DNA of 39,548 nucleotides, taken from Microbacterium sp. MYb54 (GTDB taxonomy: Bacteria > Actinomycetota > Actinomycetes > Actinomycetales > Microbacteriaceae). Positions 33,121 through 39,548 of the stretch are shown in pieces (the first letter of the stretch is position 1; every line of letters begins with the position of its first letter). The notes below the pieces were generated by a model that was given only the letters and a program-made list of their open reading frames with translations, was not told where the DNA came from and ran no database searches. A program made the position numbers and the translations under genes. Location of the stretch: positions 1 to 39,548 of the forward strand of contig NZ_PCPA01000030.1 in assembly GCF_002979515.1 (NCBI RefSeq), in the 5' to 3' direction.

Positions 33121-36100
33121 GCGCCGTACATCTCACGCCGGCGGACGGGCCGGCCGATCCTCCGTCGTCCCGTTCCCGAGCGGGCGTGCTGCCCGGCGCG
33201 GTGCACGCCTTCGCGTTCGACCCCTCCGCCGGCGAGCAGCGGATCGACATGCCGGGGCTCGCCGACCTCGAGATCTCCCCTGACACCGTGCTGCACTGGG
33301 CGTTCTATGCCGACGGACCGGCCGCGACCCTGGCACCGCATGCCGCCCTCGCGGTGACGGTCGATGTGCGCTTCGCGGACGGCACGCGGCTGAGCGAGAC
33401 GTCGGCCGTGCGCGACCGCTACGACTTCCCGGTCACGGCGCAGGCGCAGTTCGACGCCCGCTGGAGCATGCCCGAGCAGTGGAACGCCGACACCGTCTCG
33501 CTCGCGCCCTTCGCGCACCGCAGCGGCACGGTCGAGATCGTGCTCGGCACCGCATCGCTCCTCGGAACCGCATCGCTCTCCACCGCTGCGGACCTTCCTC
33601 CGCGGTGCACCGGGTTCGTGCAGCTCGTGGTCGAGGAGCGGCCCCCCGCCCCCGACCTCCCGCCCGTCGAACGTGTCGACACCCGCCGCGGCTCGCACTC
33701 AGGTCCACGGTTCTCTCGCGGCAACACCATCCCGGCCGTCGCCGTGCCGCACGGATTCACGTTCGTGACACCCGCGACCGATGCAGAAGACTCGCGCTGG
33801 CCCTACCGCCCCTTCGTGCACGACGATCCGCAGGGGCGACGACTCGAAGCCCTCCAGTTCTCCCACCAGCCCAGCCCCTGGATCGGCGATCGCTCGGTGC
33901 TGCAGCTGATGCCGTTCCTGGGCACACCCACTTCGCGGCGCGCAGGTCGCCGGCGCTGGATCACTCCCGGCTCCGAACAGGCGCGTCCGCACGAGTATGC
34001 AGCCGAGCTCGGCGACGGCCTGCAGGTCGAGATGACGGCGACTGCGCACGGTGCCGCGTTCCGCGTCCGCAGCGCGGATCCCGACGCTTCGGTCGGCTTC
34101 GTCATCGACCAGCTCACCGACGAGGGGAGTCTCGTCTGGACCGAGGCCGGAGGCTTCGAGGGATGGATCCCGGAGGGCCCCGAGGATTGGGGCAACGCTC
34201 CTCGCTGCTTCTTCGCGGGCGCCATCCAGCCTGCCGGGGACGACGCGCAGGGAGCCGGGCGGGCTCCCGAGCACGGCCCGCTCGATGACGACGGACGCAG
34301 CGAGGTCGCGGGCTACGTCGCCGGATGGGGATCGCTCGAGGTGCGGATCGGCATCTCCTTCCTGTCGGTGGAGCAGGCACGGCACGCCCTGGAGACCGAG
34401 GCACCCCCGTCGATCGCCTACGAGGAGCTGCGCGACGACGCCGCCGCATCCTGGAATCGGCTGCTGGGACGGGTGTCGGTCCCCGCCCTGCCCGCGGCGG
34501 AGATCCCCTATCGTGCACTCGCCGATGAGGAGCATCGATCCCGGATCGCGGCCGCTCTGCACCGCATGCACCTCTACCCCAACAGCGCCGCCGAGAACGT
34601 CGGGACGGCAGCGGCGCCCCTCTGGCGATTCGCCGACGTGTTCGCCGCGCGACGTCCCCCCGGTGAGGACACACCAGCTGCCGATGGCGAGCTCGTCGTG
34701 AACAACGGCTACTGGGACACGTATCGCACCGAGTGGCCGGCACTCGCGCTGCTCGACCCCGCCCTCGCCGGGCGGCTCCTCGACGGGCAGCTCGAGCAGT
34801 ATCGCCGCGGGGGCTGGATGGCGAGGTGGAGCGCCCCGGGGTACGTCGACAGCATGGTCGGCACCTCGAGCGACCAGATCTTCGCCGATGCTGCGCGTTG
34901 GGGCGTGGGATTCGACCACGTCACCGCGTTCGAGAGCGGATGGCGGAACGCCTGCGAGCCAGGGCCCGATGCGCGCCGCGGCCGCAAGGGCATCGTGAGG
35001 GGCCGATTCACCGGGTACATCTCCTCAGACGTGCCGGAGGGCATGAGCTGGAGCATCGAGAACGCGGTGAGCGATGCCGCACTCGGTCGCTTCGCCGCGC
35101 AGCTCGCGGCCGAATCCGCATCGACGCCCGCAGCCGAATCCGATCCCGCACGCTATCGATCCTTCGCCAGGTACTTCGCGAATCGAGCACGGTCGTATCG
35201 CACGCTGTTCGACGACGACACGGGGTTCTTCCGGGGCCGGGACGATCTCGGCACCTTCGCAACCGGATTCGATCCGCGGTCGTGGGGCGGAGACAACGTC
35301 GAGACGAACGCCTGGGGCATGTCGGTCGGCGCGGTGCACGACGGTACGGGGCTCGCCGACCTCTTCGGGGGCCCCGTCGGTCTCGGACGACACCTCGACG
35401 CCCTGTTCGCGGAGCCGGAGACCGCCGACGAGCGGTTCGGCGGCGCGTACGGCACCGTCATCCATGAACAGCGCGAGGCGAGGGCGCTCCGTTCCGGGAT
35501 GTGCGCGATCTCGAACCAGCCCGCGCACCACATCCCCTTCATGTACGCGTTCAGCGATCGCCCGTGGCAGTCGGCGGGGATCGTGCACGACCTCGCCGGG
35601 CGGCTGTTCGCCGGAGCCCACATCGGCCAGGGATTCCCCGGCGACGAGGACAACGGCGAGATGAGCGCGTGGTGGCTGTGGGCCGCGCTCGGACTGTACC
35701 CGCTGGAGCTCGCCTCGGGTCGACTGCGGATCGGTTCGCCGCTCTTCGACGACATCCGCGTGGATCGCGGCGACGGCTCGACGCTGCGCATCCGATCCCG
35801 GCGAACAGGGCCATCGGCTCATGTGCTGCAAGAGGCACGAATCGACGGGGCGCTTCTGCCCTCGGCTGACCTGCCGATCGATGCGCTGGTCGGCGACGCC
35901 GTGCTCGATCTGGTGTTCGGTGTCGATCCGGCTTCCTCGCTCGAGACGGGTGCGCCCCTCACGAGCGAGGCCCCCGACCCCTCAGCGCGCGGTGCGACCG
36001 AGCCCTGGCGCGCAGACCTGACCTCGACCGGGGGTGACCCCATCTTCTCCGCTGCGGTCGCCCACCCCGACCGGGTTTTCGACGACGGAGCGCCGGCGGG

Positions 36101-36398
36101 GCATGCCGGCACCATCCTGCACCAGGGGGAATGGGTCGGGTGGCGGTTCCCCGAAGCTCGCGGCATCAGTGATCTCAGCGTGACCACGACGGGTTCGTCG
36201 CTCTCGACAGCCCTGCGCTGGGAGGTGCTGGGAGCGGACGCGAGCTGGACTCCCGTGACGACGACGCATCAGGAAGAGCTGCTTCCCGACCGCACGACGC
36301 CGTTCACCCTGACCACGCGGATCGTGACCTCGGCGATCCGCGTGCGCGCGGAGGCCGAGGTCACGATCCGTCAGGTCGAAGTGTTCGACCTGGACTGA
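33117..36398 (+). CDS. GH92 family alpha-mannosidase (cytoplasmic) with C-terminal carbohydrate-binding-like domain
   Basis: 1093 aa. Ca2+-dependent exo-alpha-mannosidase family acting on high-mannose glycans. An extra N-terminal region (to about 200) precedes the GH92 beta-sandwich, with RGNTIPAVAVPHGFTFVTP and LEALQFSHQPSPWIGDR. The (alpha/alpha)6 domain carries YWDTYRTEWPALALLDP and the catalytic-base segment GFPGDEDNGEMSAWWLW (about residue 840). The last 130 residues (FDDG..., VGWRFPEARGISDLSV, AIRVRAEAEVTIRQVEVFDLD) look like an F5/8- or NPCBM-type sandwich. No signal peptide, so intracellular. The start is GTG 33117, overlapping the permease stop. Linkage preference (1,2/1,3/1,6) cannot be read from the sequence. 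Confidence 0.92.
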   Translation: MSAVHLTPADGPADPPSSRSRAGVLPGAVHAFAFDPSAGEQRIDMPGLADLEISPDTVLHWAFYADGPAATLAPHAALAVTVDVRFADGTRLSETSAVRDRYDFPVTAQAQFDARWSMPEQWNADTVSLAPFAHRSGTVEIVLGTASLLGTASLSTAADLPPRCTGFVQLVVEERPPAPDLPPVERVDTRRGSHSGPRFSRGNTIPAVAVPHGFTFVTPATDAEDSRWPYRPFVHDDPQGRRLEALQFSHQPSPWIGDRSVLQLMPFLGTPTSRRAGRRRWITPGSEQARPHEYAAELGDGLQVEMTATAHGAAFRVRSADPDASVGFVIDQLTDEGSLVWTEAGGFEGWIPEGPEDWGNAPRCFFAGAIQPAGDDAQGAGRAPEHGPLDDDGRSEVAGYVAGWGSLEVRIGISFLSVEQARHALETEAPPSIAYEELRDDAAASWNRLLGRVSVPALPAAEIPYRALADEEHRSRIAAALHRMHLYPNSAAENVGTAAAPLWRFADVFAARRPPGEDTPAADGELVVNNGYWDTYRTEWPALALLDPALAGRLLDGQLEQYRRGGWMARWSAPGYVDSMVGTSSDQIFADAARWGVGFDHVTAFESGWRNACEPGPDARRGRKGIVRGRFTGYISSDVPEGMSWSIENAVSDAALGRFAAQLAAESASTPAAESDPARYRSFARYFANRARSYRTLFDDDTGFFRGRDDLGTFATGFDPRSWGGDNVETNAWGMSVGAVHDGTGLADLFGGPVGLGRHLDALFAEPETADERFGGAYGTVIHEQREARALRSGMCAISNQPAHHIPFMYAFSDRPWQSAGIVHDLAGRLFAGAHIGQGFPGDEDNGEMSAWWLWAALGLYPLELASGRLRIGSPLFDDIRVDRGDGSTLRIRSRRTGPSAHVLQEARIDGALLPSADLPIDALVGDAVLDLVFGVDPASSLETGAPLTSEAPDPSARGATEPWRADLTSTGGDPIFSAAVAHPDRVFDDGAPAGHAGTILHQGEWVGWRFPEARGISDLSVTTTGSSLSTALRWEVLGADASWTPVTTTHQEELLPDRTTPFTLTTRIVTSAIRVRAEAEVTIRQVEVFDLD

Positions 36399-36435
36399 TC
36401 AACCCACAGGACTGATCAGGGTTTTCGCCAGGTCA
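36392..36435. repeat. 17-bp-period stop-codon repeat between convergent GH92 and EndoH genes
   Basis: GGACTGATCAACCCACA (36392-36408) and GGACTGATCAGGGTTTT (36409-36425). The palindrome TGATCA gives TGA on both strands. Plus strand: TGA 36396 (GH92 stop) and 36413. Minus strand: TGA at 36435-36433 (EndoH stop), 36418-36416 and 36401-36399, each 17 apart, i.e. all three frames. Confidence 0.75.
36395..36425 (+). terminator. Hairpin plus T-run after GH92
   Basis: CTGATCA (36395-36401) pairs perfectly with TGATCAG (36413-36419), followed by GGTTTT. It is formed by the 17-bp repeat itself; a plausible terminator of the ABC-GH92 operon. Confidence 0.5.
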
Positions 36436-37359
36436 CGGTGCTGCCTTGTACTCCGTCGCCTCCCCCTTGAGCTCCTGAGTGATTCCGGAGAGGAGCTGCG
36501 ACTGATCCGTGCCGGTGAGGTTGTACGCCACGTACACGCCGTAGCCGTCAGCCACTGTGCGCTGGGCGAAGTCCGTCGCCGTCGACGCGCTCACGTTCGC
36601 GAGGTCGACCGCCGCTGCTCCGAGTCGGCTCTTGTCGCCGAAGCCCGGAATCGTCGGCGCGTTGTACGTCGGGTAGTACGGGTTCCAGGCGTAATCGATC
36701 ACCCCGGCGACGTCGAACTGGCTGAAGTCGGTCACGGTGTACGTCTCGCCGATCGCGTACAGGCTGATGATCTTGTCGGGCCCGAGGCGGTCGCGGAGCG
36801 CCATGGCCAACCACCCGAATGACTCCGCATTGGGCTGCGGAGTGCCGTTGGCGCCGTACTGCACGTACTCGTCATCGAAGTCGATGCCGTCGAGCCCGTA
36901 GGTCGTCACCGCGTCGGCGAGCTGCGCGGCGAACGCATCGGCGTCTTCGTACGAGGAGAAGTTCGCGAACCCCGCCCCCTGGTGGTTGCCGAGCACCGAG
37001 AGAAGCACCTTGGTGCCGCGTTCCTGCACGGGGCGGATCTGGTTCTCTGCGTCGTCGAGCGTCGCGGTGACGCGGTCGTTGAAGTGCAGATAGGCCTTCT
37101 CGCCGTCGTAGTTGATGTTGGCGGCGAAGATGATCGCCATGTCGACGGCCGGTTTCCCCGAATCAGCCAGGGTGTAGTCGGCGACATTGGCTAAATCGTT
37201 CGAGTTGACCTCGACGTATGCCACCACCTGCGGGTCGACTGCCGAACTCTCGGCGACGGCAGGCGAGGCCGCGGCGGCACCGACCACTGCGACCGCCAAG
37301 CCCGCGAGTGCCGCGAGACCCTTTCGGAACCGGTGAATCCTGATGTGCGACTGAGTCAT
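36433..37359 (-). CDS. Secreted endo-beta-N-acetylglucosaminidase, EndoH-like (GH18)
   Basis: 308 aa with a signal peptide (RIHRFRKGLAALAG...SPAVA, cleavage near residue 36) and a single GH18 barrel of EndoH size. The catalytic motif is LDGIDFDDEYVQYG (Asp and Glu near 162-164), essentially the EndoH motif. DYAWNPYYPTYN near the end is also EndoH-like. It cuts the chitobiose core of high-mannose N-glycans on glycoproteins, releasing the oligosaccharide (family knowledge). No anchor, so free in the medium. ATG 37359 has AAGGAGA upstream. It is controlled by box 5 and so belongs to the same regulon as the transporter and mannosidases. Confidence 0.93.
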   Translation of the reverse strand: MTQSHIRIHRFRKGLAALAGLAVAVVGAAAASPAVAESSAVDPQVVAYVEVNSNDLANVADYTLADSGKPAVDMAIIFAANINYDGEKAYLHFNDRVTATLDDAENQIRPVQERGTKVLLSVLGNHQGAGFANFSSYEDADAFAAQLADAVTTYGLDGIDFDDEYVQYGANGTPQPNAESFGWLAMALRDRLGPDKIISLYAIGETYTVTDFSQFDVAGVIDYAWNPYYPTYNAPTIPGFGDKSRLGAAAVDLANVSASTATDFAQRTVADGYGVYVAYNLTGTDQSQLLSGITQELKGEATEYKAAP

Positions 37360-37421
37360 GGCTGATCGTCTCCTTCATCATCGATATCGAGATCAGGCCG
37401 CTTCGATGCGACCTGCGGCTG

Positions 37422-37450
37422 ACTATATCGCTTAAGTGGACGGAGGTGAA
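37422..37450 (-). promoter_or_regulatory. EndoH promoter
   Basis: On the minus strand: -35 TTCACC (37450-37445), 17-bp spacer, -10 TATAGT (37427-37422). LacI box 5 covers the -10 and part of the spacer. Confidence 0.6.
37423..37436. promoter_or_regulatory. LacI-type operator box 5 (EndoH)
   Basis: Reads CTTAAGCGATATAG on the minus strand, 64 bases upstream of the EndoH ATG. It links the secreted enzyme to the LacI gene about 10 kb away. Confidence 0.8.
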
Positions 37451-37583
37451 GAAGTCGATGAAGCAGGTGATTCTCCTCCTGCACCGAGGCCTCGGATAGC
37501 GCCCTACCCACAACTACTGGGCTGCTGGCTCAGGGCCACCGGAATACCGTGACAAGTTGGACGCCCGGACTCACACTGGAGGC

Positions 37584-37829
37584 ATGCGATTGACCGACCC
37601 ACAGGTATGGACGCTGATCGGCGTGTTCGCCGCAGTGATGCTCGGCGGCATGACGCTCATGACGACGCAACTGAGCCGCATCATCCGCGCCGAGATAGGT
37701 CGCATCGACGGCACCCTCTCGGCGCGCATCGATGGCGTGGACGCACGACTGGGGCGCATCGAGTCCAAAGTCGACGACCTCGACAAAGAGCTGACGAACC
37801 TCGCCGTGCGCTTCTGGCGGTCGCAGTAG
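37584..37829 (+). CDS. Small membrane-anchored coiled-coil protein, about 80 aa
   Basis: One N-terminal transmembrane helix (VWTLIGVFAAVMLGGMTLM) is followed by a soluble amphipathic coiled coil with repeated IDG-x-L-SARIDGVDARLGRIESKVDDL units. Function unknown. ATG 37584 lies only one base after GGAGG. An in-frame TTG at 37590, giving MTDPQVWTL, has ideal 7-base spacing, so TTG may be the true start (79 aa). Confidence 0.7.
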   Translation: MRLTDPQVWTLIGVFAAVMLGGMTLMTTQLSRIIRAEIGRIDGTLSARIDGVDARLGRIESKVDDLDKELTNLAVRFWRSQ

Positions 37830-37843
37830 CTCTCACGGGCCGA

Positions 37844-39478
37844 TCAGACCGTCACATCTCCCACCAGGTTGACCTTGATGCCCATTCCGGCGAACATCGC
37901 AGCCTTCGCAATCAGGGCCTTGTCGGCCGTCTCGGCATCCGGGGCGTAGACCAGCTGTGCATGGTTGGCTTTGTGGCGGGCCATGAACTGATCGCGCGAG
38001 ACTCCGTGCAGCACCACGTGGGCGATCGGCCACTCCGGGTTGGTGGCGTCCTTGCGGCGCTGGGTCTCCTCCGTCGGCAGCTCGACGACCGAGGCACGGA
38101 AGATGTCGGCCTGCAGGATGCCCTCTGCGATGAAGACGCGCGAGAGCACGATCTCGCCGGGCTTCGAGACGCCGTTGATCGTCGCGCCGCCCGCGGGGAA
38201 GAACACGTGGCCCTGCCGCCATCCCTCGGCGTGCTCCCACCCGCCCAGATGCGAGGCCGGCACGGAGCCCGAGATCTCATAGACCCAGACGAACTCTCCG
38301 TCGAAGTCTTGCCCCCAGCGCACGTCGTGCAGGGTGTTGTCGGGCACGAGGCCCATCGCACGCCACACCCGATCGGTCACGAGCGCGTCGACGGCGACGC
38401 CCTCATCCGCCTCGTTGAAGTGCGGGAAGGCCCGACCCTCGTGCAGGACGCGAGAGCCGTCGCGCGAGGTGACCGGCGGGCGCTCGGTGGAGTTCAGGAT
38501 CCCCTCGGCCAGGTCGGATGCCGGCACCAGGTCCTTCAGCCCCTGCTGGTACTGGATTCCCACGGCGTCGAGCCCGAAGTCGTCGGCGATGCGGAGAGCG
38601 GCGATGTACATCTTCAACTGCCACTGCACCTGCTCGCGCGTGAGCTCGGTGACGGCATCCTCGCCGTACCGGAAGGTCATGCCCGCGTCGATCAGCCAGT
38701 CGTAGGCGGCATCCGCTTCGCCATCGGTGACTTCGAGCATCTCGGCATACAGGGCCGACTGCGACAGGCGCTCCTTGTAGATGCCGGTCTGGTTGAGCAG
38801 CTCGTCGTCGAAGATCGCGTTGTACATGCCCATGCAGCCCTCGTCGAAGACGCCGATGATGGCCTTCTCGGCGAGCAGTTCTGCGGCGAGGGCCTCACCC
38901 AGCTGCTTCTCGGGACTGTCCGGCAGCTCGGGCAGCGCCCGCACGTGCGAGGCGTCGTGGGTGATGGCGCCGGTCTCGGTCCACTCCTTGATGCCGTCGG
39001 TGAACCACTCGTCGGTGAAGTCGACCGACCAGGTGGTGGCGTAGGGCTTGTCCATCTTGGTCAGCCCCGCGTTCAGGCCGAGGAGCCCGACGAGCCCGGG
39101 CCAGTCCCCCGCGAAGTTCGCGACGGTGAGGATCGGCCCCTCGTGCGAACGGAGGCCGGCGAGCACGTGGTGGGAGTACTGCCAGTTGGCGATCGCGACG
39201 ACCAGCGGCGCATCGACGGGGATGCTCTTGAACACCTCGAGACCCATGCGCTGACTGGAGATGAAGCCGTGCCCGGTCTCGGGGTCGACACCGAACGGAC
39301 GGATGACCTCCCACCCGAGTGCGTTCAGCACTCCCGTGACGCCGTGCTCCAGCTCGACCTGCGTCGGCCAGCCTGCGACGTTCGCCGACTCGCGCAGGTC
39401 GCCGGACGTGATGATGTATGCCGTCTTCGGGGCGGTCGTCGGGCGGGATGCCGTCGTCGGCAGGGTGTAGGTGGTCAT
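37844..39478 (-). CDS. L-fucose/L-arabinose isomerase family protein
   Basis: 544 aa. The overall pattern (N-terminal Rossmann-like VVAIANWQYSHHVLAGLRSHEGPILTVANFAGDWPGLVGLLGLNAGL; IIGVFDEGCMGMYNAIFDDELL; C-terminal beta-rich domain) fits the FucI/AraA-like superfamily, of about FucI length. The exact sugar is not determinable. ATG 39478 overlaps the stop of an upstream gene (ATGA), so it is the later gene of an operon whose start lies outside the window. No LacI box is visible at its 5' end within the window, so a link to the N-glycan locus is unproven. Confidence 0.75.
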   Translation of the reverse strand: MTTYTLPTTASRPTTAPKTAYIITSGDLRESANVAGWPTQVELEHGVTGVLNALGWEVIRPFGVDPETGHGFISSQRMGLEVFKSIPVDAPLVVAIANWQYSHHVLAGLRSHEGPILTVANFAGDWPGLVGLLGLNAGLTKMDKPYATTWSVDFTDEWFTDGIKEWTETGAITHDASHVRALPELPDSPEKQLGEALAAELLAEKAIIGVFDEGCMGMYNAIFDDELLNQTGIYKERLSQSALYAEMLEVTDGEADAAYDWLIDAGMTFRYGEDAVTELTREQVQWQLKMYIAALRIADDFGLDAVGIQYQQGLKDLVPASDLAEGILNSTERPPVTSRDGSRVLHEGRAFPHFNEADEGVAVDALVTDRVWRAMGLVPDNTLHDVRWGQDFDGEFVWVYEISGSVPASHLGGWEHAEGWRQGHVFFPAGGATINGVSKPGEIVLSRVFIAEGILQADIFRASVVELPTEETQRRKDATNPEWPIAHVVLHGVSRDQFMARHKANHAQLVYAPDAETADKALIAKAAMFAGMGIKVNLVGDVTV

Positions 39479-39548
39479 GATGCCTCCGAGGCGGTGGGGG
39501 TCGGGTTCGTGGAAGTGGGTTTCGTGGGAGTCGGGTTCGTGGGGGTCG
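39475..39548 (-). CDS. C-terminal end of a gene leaving the window; Thr/Pro-rich tail
   Basis: The minus-strand frame ending TGA at 39477-39475 overlaps the isomerase ATG (ATGA). It encodes repeated five-residue units TNPTP-TKPTS-TNPTP followed by TASEAS. Only about 24 codons are visible. The overlap and amino-acid repetition support a real coding tail, identity unknown. Confidence 0.45.
   Translation of the reverse strand, partial: TPTNPTPTKPTSTNPTPTASEAS
39494..39548. repeat. Tandem 15-bp repeat at window end
   Basis: Units GTGGGGGTCGGGTTC (39494), GTGGAAGTGGGTTTC (39509), GTGGGAGTCGGGTTC (39524) and a partial fourth at 39539. The period is a multiple of three, consistent with a coding Thr/Pro repeat on the minus strand. 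Confidence 0.8.

Noticed and set aside
37844..39478. Isomerase as part of the N-glycan regulon (core fucose use)
   Set aside because: No LacI box is visible near it, it is in a separate operon, and EndoH-type enzymes target non-fucosylated cores poorly matched to this idea; left as unproven.
39494..39548. Possible CRISPR-like array at the window end
   Set aside because: Units are 15 bp and contiguous with no spacers; better explained as a coding Thr/Pro repeat.
1..39548. Search for tRNA, rRNA, riboswitch, IS elements and prophage genes
   Set aside because: No cloverleaf, rRNA-like, transposase, integrase or phage structural sequence recognised by eye; a tRNAscan or Infernal run would be needed to exclude small RNAs.

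Overview
The window is high-GC, densely coded chromosomal DNA of an actinobacterium, most likely a Microbacterium or close relative (Microbacteriaceae). This rests on codon and base composition, a HAIR (HspR-type) operator upstream of clpB, an actinobacterial-style coaBC, a PutA fusion without an RHH domain, and carbohydrate ABC operons that lack their own ATPase gene. I see no rRNA, tRNA, CRISPR array, prophage or insertion sequence. No stretch longer than about 300 bases lacks a gene.

Left part (1-22,500), mostly housekeeping and general metabolism: a NatA/NatB-type ABC exporter (80-2061); a bifunctional proline-catabolic PutA (2153-5623, minus) divergent from a LysR regulator (5759-6667); a TDT/TehA-type transporter whose reading frame runs without a stop into a nitroreductase (6724-8337); a UvrA-like ABC ATPase (8397-10673); a ClpB lacking its N-terminal domain, with an HspR operator (10825-13032, minus); coaBC (13156-14355, minus); an NRDE/TANGO2-like gene that has no stop before the oppositely oriented GlxA-type regulator (14423-16150 against 15140-16114); two small membrane proteins; two GT4 glycosyltransferases in an operon (17008-19528, minus); and a hypothetical protein, a VOC protein, an MmcQ/YjbR protein and a DUF2252 protein.

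Right part (22,518-37,359), a coherent glycan-utilisation locus. It encodes a secreted EndoH-like GH18 endo-beta-N-acetylglucosaminidase, a lipoprotein binding protein with two permeases, and four intracellular glycosidases (GH92 and GH38 alpha-mannosidases, a GH5 enzyme resembling beta-mannosidases of N-glycan loci, and a GH20 hexosaminidase), plus a LacI regulator. Five near-identical 14-bp boxes (consensus near CTNAAGCGWTNTAG) lie upstream of every transcription unit of this locus. The simplest reading is that EndoH releases high-mannose N-glycans from glycoproteins outside the cell, the ABC system imports them, GH92/GH38 trim alpha-mannose, the GH5 enzyme splits the Man-beta-1,4-GlcNAc core and GH20 acts on terminal HexNAc, all under one LacI repressor. 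To the right lie a small membrane protein, an L-fucose/L-arabinose isomerase-family gene and the Thr/Pro-rich tail of a gene that leaves the window.

The most unexpected structural signal is a recurrent 17-bp-period repeat that re-iterates the stop codon just after three unrelated genes or gene pairs (10781-10831, 16950-17000, 36392-36435). Because 17 is not a multiple of 3, the repeats place TGA in several or all reading frames.
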